Positions 46,071 to 55,084 of a stretch of DNA of 64,000 bases are shown piece after piece; positions within the stretch are counted from its first letter, which is position 1, and every line of letters begins with the position of its first letter. Origin of the DNA: Coriobacteriia bacterium (lineage in GTDB: Bacteria; Actinomycetota; Coriobacteriia; Anaerosomatales; Anaerosomataceae); NCBI GenBank assembly GCA_030652115.1, contig JAUSBK010000011.1, positions 1-64,000 on the forward strand, given 5' to 3'. The position numbers were made by a program, and so were the translations under genes. Below the pieces are notes generated by a model. That model did not search any database. It saw nothing but the letters and a program-made list of their open reading frames with translations, and was not told where the DNA came from.

Positions 46071-47612
46071 CTACCGCGCGAACCATTCCCTGACGGCGTT
46101 CTCGATGCCCTCGCGGCCGGCGTCGACCACGGCGCCAAAGCGCTCGGGGAGCATCGCGATCTCAGCGAGGGGAGCGGGAACGGGACCTGCGTCGGGCGCG
46201 AGGCGACGGACTTCGTCGAGCAGCTCGAGCCCCGAGAGTGTGGCGGCATCGGCGGCAAGAGGCGCGGCATACGCGGTCTGTGTAAGCGCCCGGAAGACGT
46301 CTGCGCCGAACTTCGCCCAGTGGGCCGTCGAGACCACAAGCACCGGGTCCTCGCCGCGCAGACGTTCGGCCACTTCCCATGCCACCGCCGTGTGCGGGTC
46401 CATCAGGTAGCCGTACTCGTCGTAGACGCGCTTGATGATGTCGAGGCTCTCGTCGTTGGTGACCCAGTCGGCGATCATCAGCTCGCGCACCGCGGCGAAC
46501 GTGTCGCGGTCCACGGTGAACCGGCGGTTCTCGGCAAGCTCGGCCATCCAGCCGCGCACCGCTTCGGCACCCGCGAGCTCGTAGAGCAGGCGCTCGAGAT
46601 TGCTCGATATGAGGATGTCCATGCTCGGGCTGGGCGTGGTCACAAACGCGCGGTCCGAGATGTCGTACGTGCCGGTCGCGATGAAGTCCACGAGCACGTT
46701 GTTCTCGTTGCTCGCGCACAGCAGCCGGCCGATCGGCACACCGATGCGCCTGGCGTAGTACGCGCCTAAGATGTTGCCGAAATTGCCGGTGGGCACGCAC
46801 ACGTCCATCGGCGAGCCCGGCTTCACGCCGCCTTCGGCCACCATGTCGGCGTACGCGCTCACGTAGTAGGCGATCTGCGGAAGCAGCCGGCCCCAGTTGA
46901 TGGAGTTCGCCGAGGAGAGCCTGAGCCCGCGCTCGGCGTGCAGTTCGGCATTGAACGCCGCATCGTTGAACGCGGCCTTGACCGCGTTCTGGCAGTCGTC
47001 GAAGTTACCGCGCACGCCAAAGACGCCCACGTTGTCCCCACGCTGGGTGACCATCTGGAGGCGCTGGATGTCGGAGACGCCGCCAGCAGGGTAGAAGACC
47101 ACGATTCCCGTATGTGCCCGGTCGGCGAAACCCTCCAGCGCGGCCTTGCCGGTGTCGCCTGATGTCGCCACGAGCACGAGATAGTCGTCGGCGAGTCCGC
47201 CGGAGGCCTGCATGCGATCCACCGCTTCGGAGAAGAAGAGCGGCATGCACTGGAGGGCCATGTCCTTGAAGGCACTCGTGGGACCGTGCCAGAGTTCGAG
47301 AATGTGGGTGTCGGCGACGACCTCCACGACCGGCGCGATGCGTTCGTCGTCCCACTGGGAGCCGTATGCGGACTGCACAAGCGCAGCGATGCGCTCTTCC
47401 GGAACGTCCACGCCGAAGCGTGCGAAGACGGCGGCGGCGCGGCGCCAGTACGGCTGGCCGGCGAGCTCGAGTATCTCGGGCAGCGTGAACGACGGGAGCC
47501 GCTCCGGCACGTAGAGTCCGCCGCCCGGCGCGATGCCGCGCACCACGACCTCGCTGAACGTGGGCCGCGAGTCGTCGAGACCACGGCTATCGATGTAGGT
47601 GACCGGCTGCAT
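46071..47612 (-). CDS. thrC: Threonine synthase
   Basis: PLP enzyme that converts O-phosphohomoserine to threonine. The 513-residue protein has the PLP lysine in GPTSAFKDMALQ, ATSGDTGKAALEG and the phosphate-binding VPTGNFGNILGAYYA. Length and the YIDSRG start fit the longer thrC class. Start ATG 47612; ATG 47624 four codons upstream is an alternative. Neither has a clear ribosome site, and TACGAT just upstream may be a -10. Divergent from the methyltransferase gene with a gap of only 66 nt. Confidence 0.94.
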   Translation of the reverse strand: MQPVTYIDSRGLDDSRPTFSEVVVRGIAPGGGLYVPERLPSFTLPEILELAGQPYWRRAAAVFARFGVDVPEERIAALVQSAYGSQWDDERIAPVVEVVADTHILELWHGPTSAFKDMALQCMPLFFSEAVDRMQASGGLADDYLVLVATSGDTGKAALEGFADRAHTGIVVFYPAGGVSDIQRLQMVTQRGDNVGVFGVRGNFDDCQNAVKAAFNDAAFNAELHAERGLRLSSANSINWGRLLPQIAYYVSAYADMVAEGGVKPGSPMDVCVPTGNFGNILGAYYARRIGVPIGRLLCASNENNVLVDFIATGTYDISDRAFVTTPSPSMDILISSNLERLLYELAGAEAVRGWMAELAENRRFTVDRDTFAAVRELMIADWVTNDESLDIIKRVYDEYGYLMDPHTAVAWEVAERLRGEDPVLVVSTAHWAKFGADVFRALTQTAYAAPLAADAATLSGLELLDEVRRLAPDAGPVPAPLAEIAMLPERFGAVVDAGREGIENAVREWFAR

Positions 47613-47678
47613 AGTGACACGCATCGTACCAAATGGGACGACGTGTGCGAGAATCGGCGCAACGCGAGGAGGCACGCA

Positions 47679-48263
47679 ATGGCGCACCTGAAGTTCGATA
47701 TGGCTAAGCTTGAGCGGCTGAATGACCCGGGCAGGTTCGACACGCTGCCGCCTGACGTGTTCTGGTCGGCGCTCGGCTCGCTCTCGGGCGCACACACCAT
47801 CGTGGAGATCGGCGCGGGCACCGGGCTGTTCGCCGCCGCCTTCGCCGCGCGTGCGCCGGAGGCGACCGTCTACGCGGCCGACACGGCAGACCTGATGCTG
47901 GAGTGGATGCGCGAGCATCGGCCCGAGGTGGCCGAAGGCCGTGTGGTGCCGATCAAGGCGGCCGAGACGCACGTCCCTCTCGCCGACGGTGTCGCGGACG
48001 CCGTCTACATGATCAACCTGCACCACGAACTCGCAGACCCTGCTGCGTCGTACGGCGAGGCGTTCCGGCTGCTCAGGCCGGGCGGACGACTGCTTGTGGC
48101 CGACTGGGCGCCGCGCGACACGCCGAAGGGGCCTCCGCAGGAGGTGCGCGTCACCGCCGGCGAGCTGGAGGCGCTGCTCCTCGCGGCAGGATTCACCGGG
48201 ATTGCAATCGACGATACGACGCTCGTGTGGCATCTTATGGCCACGGCGATCCGTCCGGAGTAG
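47679..48263 (+). CDS. Class I SAM-dependent methyltransferase
   Basis: Rossmann-fold methyltransferase, 194 residues. SAM-binding motif I is IVEIGAGTGLFAAAFA, with acidic residue in YAADTAD and a later LLRPGGRLLVADW motif. The substrate is unknown. ATG 47679 is preceded by GCGAGGAGG; the longer frame would overlap thrC. Single gene. Confidence 0.88.
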   Translation: MAHLKFDMAKLERLNDPGRFDTLPPDVFWSALGSLSGAHTIVEIGAGTGLFAAAFAARAPEATVYAADTADLMLEWMREHRPEVAEGRVVPIKAAETHVPLADGVADAVYMINLHHELADPAASYGEAFRLLRPGGRLLVADWAPRDTPKGPPQEVRVTAGELEALLLAAGFTGIAIDDTTLVWHLMATAIRPE

Positions 48264-48289
48264 CGGCTGCAGCGCGCGGTGCGTGTGCG

Positions 48290-48526
48290 TCAGTCGTGCG
48301 TGCCGAGCGAGGCGGAAAGCCCCCGCCCCACGATCGCGCTGTTCAGCTGGTCGCACAGCCGCAGGCGCGTGTAGCGCCCGGGCGGCAGGCCGTTCACGAC
48401 GTCCATCGCCTCGGCTGGCAGGTCGAACGTCTCGGCGCGGACGATGGCATCCAGCTGCGTGACGACCTTCGTATCGCGGTAGAGCGAGTCGAGCCAGCGG
48501 CGTATCTGCTCGCGATCGTCCTCCAT
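48290..48526 (-). CDS. Hypothetical protein, 78 residues
   Basis: I do not recognise this family. It is a small, soluble, helical protein beginning MEDDREQIRRWLDSLY, with no metal or membrane signature. Its ATG overlaps the upstream acetyltransferase stop (ATGA), so it is made with that gene. An alternative start 17 codons upstream lies inside the acetyltransferase gene and is rejected. Confidence 0.65.
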   Translation of the reverse strand: MEDDREQIRRWLDSLYRDTKVVTQLDAIVRAETFDLPAEAMDVVNGLPPGRYTRLRLCDQLNSAIVGRGLSASLGTHD

Positions 48527-49053
48527 CAGCCCTCGAACTCCCCGGCGAGCAGGTCCATGAGCAGTCCGTCGTGCCACGCCCCGGTGATGTCTCGCTCGTA
48601 CGCGCGCATCACACCCACGGGCCTGAAGCCGACCTTCTCGTAAACGCGGATGGCGCGCGCATTGTCCGTTGCCGGGTCGATCGTGATGCGATGGTGGCCG
48701 CGCTCATCGATGAGGTACCGGATGAGCCGCTTGAGCGCCTTCGTGCCGAGCCCGCGGTCCTGGTACGCCTCGCCCAGCGTGACGTCGACGCCCGCGCTCT
48801 TGTAGTCGGGGTCGGGGACTTCATGGAACTGCAGAATGCCGGCGAATGCTCCGTCGACGATCACGAGGTACGTGTACGCCCACGCCGGATCGAAGAAGTC
48901 GCGCTCCAGCTTCTCGGCGTCGTACGCGCCCCACCACCGCGCCACCCCGGGCTCCCGGAGCAGGGCGAGCATCGCTTCGGCGTCGGCGCGCCGAAGCGGG
49001 CGGAGCTCGAAGCCATCACCTTGGAGGATGGGCAGTCCGGCGTTGAAGTCCAT
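48526..49053 (-). CDS. GNAT family N-acetyltransferase
   Basis: Acetyltransferase, 175 residues, of the RimJ/AAC(6')-like type (Acetyltransf_8 layout). The acetyl-CoA loop is YQDRGLGTKALK, with later ITIDPATDNARAIRVYEKVGF. Start ATG 49053 after GGGAGA. Proteins with this layout acetylate aminoglycosides or small amines or protein N-termini; no choice is possible here. Divergent from apgM. Confidence 0.87.
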   Translation of the reverse strand: MDFNAGLPILQGDGFELRPLRRADAEAMLALLREPGVARWWGAYDAEKLERDFFDPAWAYTYLVIVDGAFAGILQFHEVPDPDYKSAGVDVTLGEAYQDRGLGTKALKRLIRYLIDERGHHRITIDPATDNARAIRVYEKVGFRPVGVMRAYERDITGAWHDGLLMDLLAGEFEG

Positions 49054-49138
49054 GGGTCTCCCGGCTCGTCGGTTTGTGCGGAGGGCACGCAGGCAGGTAC
49101 GATTCTACCGCCCGCACGGTGATGCAAGGAGGGGACCT

Positions 49139-50320
49139 TTGAAGCACGTCATCCTGATCCTCGACGGCGCGGCCGGCTGGCCTCTCGATGAGCTGGGCTC
49201 CCGCACCACGCTGGGCTACGCGAATACTCCCAACCTCGACGCGATCGCCGCTGCCGGCATGGTGGGTCTCGCCCAGACCGTCCCACCGGGAGCGGAGCCG
49301 TCCTCCTCGGCAGCGTGCACGTCGATCCTCGGCTACGACCCGATCGCCAACTACGTGGGCCGAGGCGCGATCGAGGCGGCGAGCATGGGGATCTCGCTTG
49401 CCGACGACGAGGTCGCGCTCCGCATGAACACCGTGAGCATCACCGACGGCGTCATGACCTCGTACGCGTGCGGACACATCACCACCAACGAGTCGCGGGC
49501 GATCGTCTCCGAGCTCGGCGAGGCGCTCGGCGACGGAACCTTCACCTTCTATCCGGGGGTCGCGTACCGCCACATCCTCGTGGTGAAGGGCCATCCGGAG
49601 TTGCTCGAGTGTGCGTACACGCCGCCGCACGACATCAGCGACCAGCCCATTGCCGACAAGACGCCGCAGGGGGAGGGCGCAGGGCTGCTCGCCGATCTCA
49701 TGGAGCGTGCGCGACCGGTGCTCGCCACCTCGGCGGTGAACGCCGCGCGTATCGCACGTGGTGGGCTTCCCGCCACCGACATCTGGCCGTTCTGGCCGGG
49801 CGCCGCGCCGAAGGGCCTTACGCCATTCGGCGAGTTGCGCGGCATCCCGGCGGCCATGACCTCCGGCGTGGACCTGCTGAACGGCCTCGCGGTGCTCTTC
49901 GGCATCGACCGGCTGGATATCCCCGGCGTGAGCGACGGGCCGGACAACGACTACCGCGCGCAGATCGAAGGCGCACTCGCGGCGCTCGATGACCACGATC
50001 TGGTGATCGTGCACGTGGAGTCGCCGGACGAAGAGGGCCACGCCGGCAACGTGGAGGGCAAGATCGCCGCCATCGAGGCGATCGACCGGGAGATGGCGAG
50101 CGTGCTGCGCGACCGGCTCGGCGAGCTGCGCGTGCTTGCGATGCCCGACCACCCCACGCCCATCGAGCTCAAGACGCACGTGGGAGAAGCGGTCCCCTTC
50201 GTGCTCGCAGGCCCCGAAATCGGCGTGAACGGCGGCGTCGGGTTCCGCGAGACCGCCGCTGCGGCCACCGGGCTTGTGGTCGACCCCGGCCGCCGCGTGG
50301 TGGACCTGCTCCTCGGCTAG
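49139..50320 (+). CDS. apgM: Cofactor-independent phosphoglycerate mutase, archaeal type
   Basis: Alkaline-phosphatase-superfamily mutase interconverting 3- and 2-phosphoglycerate (or a homoserine-kinase-like relative). The 393-residue protein starts MKHVILILDGAAGWP with metal-binding aspartate, has the serine loop PSSSAACTSILGYDP, and later VHVESPDEEGH and PDHPTP metal sites. TTG start at 49139 follows AAGGAGGGG; it gives the standard N-terminus, and the upstream frame runs through the divergent GNAT gene. Confidence 0.92.
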   Translation: MKHVILILDGAAGWPLDELGSRTTLGYANTPNLDAIAAAGMVGLAQTVPPGAEPSSSAACTSILGYDPIANYVGRGAIEAASMGISLADDEVALRMNTVSITDGVMTSYACGHITTNESRAIVSELGEALGDGTFTFYPGVAYRHILVVKGHPELLECAYTPPHDISDQPIADKTPQGEGAGLLADLMERARPVLATSAVNAARIARGGLPATDIWPFWPGAAPKGLTPFGELRGIPAAMTSGVDLLNGLAVLFGIDRLDIPGVSDGPDNDYRAQIEGALAALDDHDLVIVHVESPDEEGHAGNVEGKIAAIEAIDREMASVLRDRLGELRVLAMPDHPTPIELKTHVGEAVPFVLAGPEIGVNGGVGFRETAAAATGLVVDPGRRVVDLLLG

Positions 50321-50391
50321 CGCGTCCGCGTGACCCGCGCAGCCTCCACGGGTATCTCCTGGTTCAGACCCCGAACCGGGAGGTTGTGCGC

Positions 50392-51198
50392 ATGCCACGC
50401 TCCATCTGGACCGGCGACATCAGCTTTGGCCTCGTGACCATCCCTGTGGAGGTCCGTCCCGCCGAGGAACCCCGCGAACTCGCCTTCCACCAGCTCGATC
50501 GTCGCGACATGGCGCCGGTGAAGCAGCGGCGCGTGAACGCCGCCACCGGCGAAGAGGTGCCGTGGGAGGAGGTCGTGAAGGGCTACGAGTACGAGCCGGG
50601 CCAATACGTGGTGGTCACCGACGACGATCTCGCGGCCGCAAACGTGAAGGCCACGCGCACGATCGACATCGTGTCGATGGTGAAGGCCGAGGAGATCGCG
50701 CTCAGCTACTTCGACAAGCCCTACTTCCTCACGCCGGCGACCACCGCCGCACGAAAGGCGTACGCGATCCTGCGCGAGACGCTCGCACGCTCGGGCTACA
50801 TCGCGCTCGCCTACGTGGTGATTCGCACGAAGCAGCGTGTGGCTGCTCTCGTTCCAACGGGCGACGCGCTCATGCTCGAGATCCTGCGCTACCCGCACGA
50901 ACTGCGCTCCACCGAAGGGCTCGACCTGCCTTCGGCGGACCTGAAGACGCTCGGCGTGACCGACAAGGAGGTCGCACTCGCGGGGCAGCTCGTGGAGGCG
51001 ATGGTCGAGCCGTTCGATCCGTCCAAGCTCACCGACAGCTACCGCGACGACGTGCTCGATCTCATCGAGCGCAAGGTCACGACCGGCGAGGTGACCGCGG
51101 TCGCGGCGCCTGCCGAGGTGCCGCAGAGCGAAGGTGGGGAGGTCATCGACATGATGGCGCTCCTGAAGCGCAGTCTCGAGGTTGCGAAGGGGGCGTAG
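50392..51198 (+). CDS. ku: Ku protein for non-homologous end joining
   Basis: Bacterial Ku homodimer subunit that binds DNA ends and recruits LigD. The 268-residue protein begins MPRSIWTGDISFGLVTIPV, the family hallmark, and spans the single Ku core with a short C-terminal extension (SEGGEVIDMMALLKRSL). ATG 50392 is 8 nt after GGGAGG. ligD begins 7 nt after the stop. Confidence 0.96.
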   Translation: MPRSIWTGDISFGLVTIPVEVRPAEEPRELAFHQLDRRDMAPVKQRRVNAATGEEVPWEEVVKGYEYEPGQYVVVTDDDLAAANVKATRTIDIVSMVKAEEIALSYFDKPYFLTPATTAARKAYAILRETLARSGYIALAYVVIRTKQRVAALVPTGDALMLEILRYPHELRSTEGLDLPSADLKTLGVTDKEVALAGQLVEAMVEPFDPSKLTDSYRDDVLDLIERKVTTGEVTAVAAPAEVPQSEGGEVIDMMALLKRSLEVAKGA

Positions 51199-51205
51199 GC
51201 CGCCG

Positions 51206-53683
51206 ATGCCGCTGGATCGCTACCGCGAGAAGCGCGACTTCGCGCGCACGCCCGAGCCTGACGGCGGCACCGCAGCGCCGGCCGACGCGCCGCGCTTCGT
51301 GATCCAGAAGCATGCTGCCTCGCGCCTGCACTACGACTTCCGTCTCGAGATGGAGGGCGTGCTGCGTTCGTGGGCCGTGCCGAAGGGGCCGAGCTTCGAC
51401 ACCACCGAGAAGCACCTCGCCGTGGAGGTAGAGGACCACCCGATCGAGTACGGGAGCTTCGAAGGCACGATCCCGGCAGGCGAGTACGGCGGCGGCACGG
51501 TGATGCTGTGGGACTTCGGCACCTACACGCCGCGGGGCGACGCGCTGGAGATGTACCGTGCGGGCAACCTCAAGATCGACCTGCACGGCCACAAGCTCGA
51601 AGGCGGCTTCGCGCTCGTGCGCATGAAGCGCCGGCCGAAGGAGACCAAAGACAGCTGGCTCCTCATCAAGGAGCGCGACGCGCGCGTTCGGCCGCACGCC
51701 GAGTACGACGTGCTCGCGGCGCTCCCGCTCTCGGCCAAAACCGGTCGCAGCATGGAGGAGATCGCTGCCGCGGGTGTCGAGACGCCCGCCGAGGGGGACG
51801 ACGCCGACCCGTCACAAGCGCCCGGCGCCCTCAGCGCGCCGATGCCCGAGACGTTCGCTCCGGAGCTCGCGACGAAGGTCGCCCGCGTGCCGGCGGGCGC
51901 GGAGTGGCTCCACGAGATCAAGCTCGACGGCTACCGTGCGCTCGTGCGCGTTGAAGGCGACGACGTCCGCTTCTTCACCCGCAACGGCATCGACTGGACG
52001 ACGCGCTTCGCTGCGCTCGTGGAGCCGGTGCGCGCGCTCGGCCTCAGCAGCGCCTGGCTCGACGGCGAGGTGACCGTGCTCATGCCGGACGGCCGCACCA
52101 GCTTCGGCGCGCTCACGGCCGAGCTCAAGCGCGGCTCGGCGGCCGACCTCACCTACCACGTCTTCGACCTGCCGTACCTCGGCGGCTACGACCTGCGCGG
52201 AGCGCCGCTGCGCGATCGCAAGCGTCTGCTCGAGCACGTGCTCGCTCCCGCCGGTCCGCGGGTGCGCTACGTGGGCCACGTGGCGGGCGAGGGCGAAGCG
52301 TTCCATCGGCAGACGTGCGCGTTCGAGCTCGAGGGGTCGGTGGCCAAGCGCGCTGACAGCGTTTACCGCGCCGGCCGCGGGCGCGACTGGCAGAAGCGCA
52401 AGTGCACCGGCCGCGAGGACTTCGTAGTGGTCGGCTACACCGTGCCTTCGGACGGCACGCCGGGTGTCGGCGCGCTCGCGCTTGCCGCGCGCTCGTCGGC
52501 TGGCGTGCTCGCGTACGCGGGGCGCGTGGGCACCGGCTGGAACGCCGAAGAGTCGCGGGCGCTCCGCACGCGCCTGGAGGCGATCGCGAGCGACGGGCCG
52601 TCACTCGACGTGCCCGCAGCAGACCGCACCGGCGTCATGTGGGTGCGGCCCGAGCTTGCCGTGGAGGTCGCGTTCGCCGAGTGGACCGCCTCGGGTGTGG
52701 TGCGTCACGCGTCCTTCGAGGGCGTTCGGGAGGACCTCGGCACACTGCAGGCGGCTGCGCCCGACACCGTCGCCGGCGTCAAGCTCACGCATCCCGACAA
52801 GCTGCTCTTCGCCGGCCTCGGCGTGACCAAGCGCGAGCTGGCGGCGTACTACGAGCGCCAGGCCGAGTGGATGCTCCCGCATCTCGAGAACCGGCCGCTC
52901 GTGCTCGTGCGCTGTCCGCACGGCGCGGACACGAAGTGCTTCTACCAGAAGAACACCGAAACGGGCTTCCCCGCGAGCATCGGGCACGTGGTCGTGCAGC
53001 ACGACGACGGCCCGGTCTCCTATGCGCTCGCCGGTTCGGCCGAGGCGCTGGTCGCGCTCGTGCAGCTCGGCGTGCTGGAGATCCACACTTGGGGGTCGCT
53101 CGCCGACGACGTGGAGCGTCCCGATCGGCTGATCCTCGACCTGGACCCCGGCCCGGACGTTGCATGGGAGGCTGTGCGCGACGCGGCGCTGCTCGTGCGC
53201 GAGCATCTCGAGGCGCTCGGGGCGACGGCCTTCGCCAAGACCACCGGCGGCAAGGGGCTTCACGTGGTGACGCCGTTGCTGCGCACGGCCGACTGGACGC
53301 GCGCGCGCGACGTGGCGAAGGCGATCGCCGAGGCTGTGGCGGCCAGCGCGCCCGACCGCTTCACCACCAATCCGCTCAAGAAGCACCGGCAGGGCCGGAT
53401 CTTCATCGACTACATGCGCAACACGCGGGGCGCGACCGCGGTCGCCGCATTCTCCACGCGGGCCCGCGGACAGGCACCGGTGTCGGTGCCGATCCGCTGG
53501 GACGAGCTGCGCGCAGGGGTTCGGAGCGACGGCTACGACATCCGGAGCGTGCCGCACCGGCTCGCGGCGCTTGGCACGGACCCGTGGGTGGGCTACGACG
53601 AGGCCGCGGTGGACCCTGCCGCGCTCGCGCGGGCATTCGGCCTGGCAGAAGAGCCGAAACTGCCGCTCATCGACGAGGTGTGA
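51206..53683 (+). CDS. ligD: Multifunctional DNA ligase D (phosphoesterase-ligase-polymerase)
   Basis: End-joining enzyme, 825 residues, in the order 3'-phosphoesterase (about 1-170; HYDFRLEMEG, HPIEYGSFEGTIPAGEYGG), ATP-dependent ligase (about 205-505; adenylated Lys239 in EIKLDGYRA) and AEP primase-polymerase (about 525-825; acidic metal motif LILDLDPGP). This is the Pseudomonas order, not the mycobacterial one. Motif IV reads EGSVAKR where EGIVAKR is usual. ATG 51206. Coupled to ku. Confidence 0.95.
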   Translation: MPLDRYREKRDFARTPEPDGGTAAPADAPRFVIQKHAASRLHYDFRLEMEGVLRSWAVPKGPSFDTTEKHLAVEVEDHPIEYGSFEGTIPAGEYGGGTVMLWDFGTYTPRGDALEMYRAGNLKIDLHGHKLEGGFALVRMKRRPKETKDSWLLIKERDARVRPHAEYDVLAALPLSAKTGRSMEEIAAAGVETPAEGDDADPSQAPGALSAPMPETFAPELATKVARVPAGAEWLHEIKLDGYRALVRVEGDDVRFFTRNGIDWTTRFAALVEPVRALGLSSAWLDGEVTVLMPDGRTSFGALTAELKRGSAADLTYHVFDLPYLGGYDLRGAPLRDRKRLLEHVLAPAGPRVRYVGHVAGEGEAFHRQTCAFELEGSVAKRADSVYRAGRGRDWQKRKCTGREDFVVVGYTVPSDGTPGVGALALAARSSAGVLAYAGRVGTGWNAEESRALRTRLEAIASDGPSLDVPAADRTGVMWVRPELAVEVAFAEWTASGVVRHASFEGVREDLGTLQAAAPDTVAGVKLTHPDKLLFAGLGVTKRELAAYYERQAEWMLPHLENRPLVLVRCPHGADTKCFYQKNTETGFPASIGHVVVQHDDGPVSYALAGSAEALVALVQLGVLEIHTWGSLADDVERPDRLILDLDPGPDVAWEAVRDAALLVREHLEALGATAFAKTTGGKGLHVVTPLLRTADWTRARDVAKAIAEAVAASAPDRFTTNPLKKHRQGRIFIDYMRNTRGATAVAAFSTRARGQAPVSVPIRWDELRAGVRSDGYDIRSVPHRLAALGTDPWVGYDEAAVDPAALARAFGLAEEPKLPLIDEV

Positions 53684-53738
53684 GCACCGCCAACTGGTCT
53701 GCCGCCTGTCCGCTGCGCGGGCAGCATGGCATCGATGC

Positions 53739-53747
53739 TGCTATAAT
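53739..53747 (+). promoter_or_regulatory. Extended -10 promoter of secreted gene 1
   Basis: TG-C-TATAAT, a perfect -10 with the extended TG, 47 nt before the ATG at 53795. No -35 is needed for extended -10 promoters, and none is clear. Confidence 0.7.
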
Positions 53748-53794
53748 CTGGTGTTGTGCAGCTTTGCCAATCGCCCTGGAGGTATTCGTAGCCT

Positions 53795-54973
53795 ATGTTG
53801 AAGCCGTCTCCAGCGGGTTTCGTCGCGCGCCTGGCGCGCATCTCACGTCTCACAGCCGCCGTTGCGCTTGCGTGCGCGCTGCTCGCGCCGGGGATCGCCT
53901 CGGCGGCCACCGCGCCGCCCTTCGTGGCCGAGATCATCATCAGTGATGACGTCATGCGTGCATCCGGATCACTCTCGGCTGCCGACATCCAGGCCTTCCT
54001 CGAGCGGTACACCGGCGTGCTCGACACCACGCTCGCAGCGCGCCACTCGGACGGGACGATGCAGCCCGTGTCGCTGCTCATCTGGGAGGTATCCCAGGAG
54101 TTCAACATCAACCCGAAGGTGCTGCTCACGATGCTCCAGAAGGAGCAGAGCCTGATCACCAAGACCGCCCCGTCGCAGACCACGCTCGACTGGGCGCTCG
54201 GCTTCGGCTGCTACGACGGCTCGACGCCCGAGACCCGCAATCCGATCTACTGCGGCCTCGGCAACCAGATCTGGTATGCGGCGCGCGCGCTCGATAGCTA
54301 CGCCGAGACTTCGTGGACGCCCGGTCTCAAGCGGACGATCTGCATCAACTGCGTCACGCAGCCGTACACGCCGAACACCGAGTTCGTGCCGCAGAACCTC
54401 GCAACGTACAAGCTCTACGTGTACACGCCGCACTCGCACGGTCCCACCTCGGACATCTACGGCGGCAACTACTTGTTCTGGACGATCTACTGGAAGTACT
54501 TCGACGAGGGGCCGCTCGCCGATCCTTCGGTGAAGCCCGTGTACCGCTTCTTCAACAAGGCCAACGGCAGCCACTTCTACACCGCCTCGGAGACCGAGCG
54601 CTACACGGTCATTCGGCAGTGGGCGGCCACGTACACGTTCGAAGGCCCGGCCTACTGGGTGAACACCGCGAATCCGGCAAACGCCGTGGCGCTCTACCGC
54701 TTCTACAACAAGAAGAACGGCAGCCACTTCTACACCGCGTCTGCCGAAGAAGCGGACAACGTGATCGCCAGGTACGCGGCCACGTACACGTTCGAGGGCC
54801 CGGTCTACAACGTGTCGATGAACGCCGAGAACGGTACGCCGATGTACCGCTTCTTCAACAAGAAGAACGGCAGCCATTTCTACACCACGTCGGCCGAGGA
54901 ACGGGACAGCGTCATCGCCAAGTACCCGTCTACCTTCGCCTACGAGGGTGTCGCCTACTTTATCGGGAACTAG
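53795..54973 (+). CDS. Secreted lysozyme-like protein with three C-terminal DUF5648-like repeats
   Basis: The 392-residue protein has a signal peptide (about 1-38, ending IASAA) and a lysozyme/transglycosylase-like domain (about 45-245) with NPKVLLTMLQKEQSLIT, whose glutamate is the likely catalytic acid. Three tandem repeats follow, from about 249, 297 and 346, each with YRF[FY]N...GSHFYT. The protein ends after the third (AYFIGN). Similar lysozyme-like domains occur in actinobacterial surface proteins. Predicted to act on or attach to the cell wall. Paralogue of the next gene. Confidence 0.88.
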   Translation: MLKPSPAGFVARLARISRLTAAVALACALLAPGIASAATAPPFVAEIIISDDVMRASGSLSAADIQAFLERYTGVLDTTLAARHSDGTMQPVSLLIWEVSQEFNINPKVLLTMLQKEQSLITKTAPSQTTLDWALGFGCYDGSTPETRNPIYCGLGNQIWYAARALDSYAETSWTPGLKRTICINCVTQPYTPNTEFVPQNLATYKLYVYTPHSHGPTSDIYGGNYLFWTIYWKYFDEGPLADPSVKPVYRFFNKANGSHFYTASETERYTVIRQWAATYTFEGPAYWVNTANPANAVALYRFYNKKNGSHFYTASAEEADNVIARYAATYTFEGPVYNVSMNAENGTPMYRFFNKKNGSHFYTTSAEERDSVIAKYPSTFAYEGVAYFIGN

Positions 54974-54991
54974 CCGGCTGTCCGTCGGGCG

Positions 54992-55011
54992 ACGCCGCTG
55001 ACCTGCGGCGT
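54992..55011 (+). terminator. Terminator of secreted gene 1
   Basis: ACGCCGC (54992-54998), loop TGACCT, GCGGCGT (55005-55011), then TCG; 18 nt past the stop. Confidence 0.6.
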
Positions 55012-55031
55012 TCGCGCCGCACTTGGGCGGC

Positions 55032-55040
55032 TGGTATGCT
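55032..55040 (+). promoter_or_regulatory. Extended -10 promoter of secreted gene 2
   Basis: TG-G-TATGCT, 44 nt before the ATG at 55085. The layout is the same as for the paralogous gene upstream. Confidence 0.55.
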
Positions 55041-55084
55041 CTTAGCCCGTGGTCCGGCCCCTGACCACCCGTGGAGGTCGCAGC

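Noticed and set aside
50321-50391. Small GGTTC/GAACC hairpin before ku
   Set aside because: Only five pairs with a 7-nt loop; too weak to call a regulatory element.
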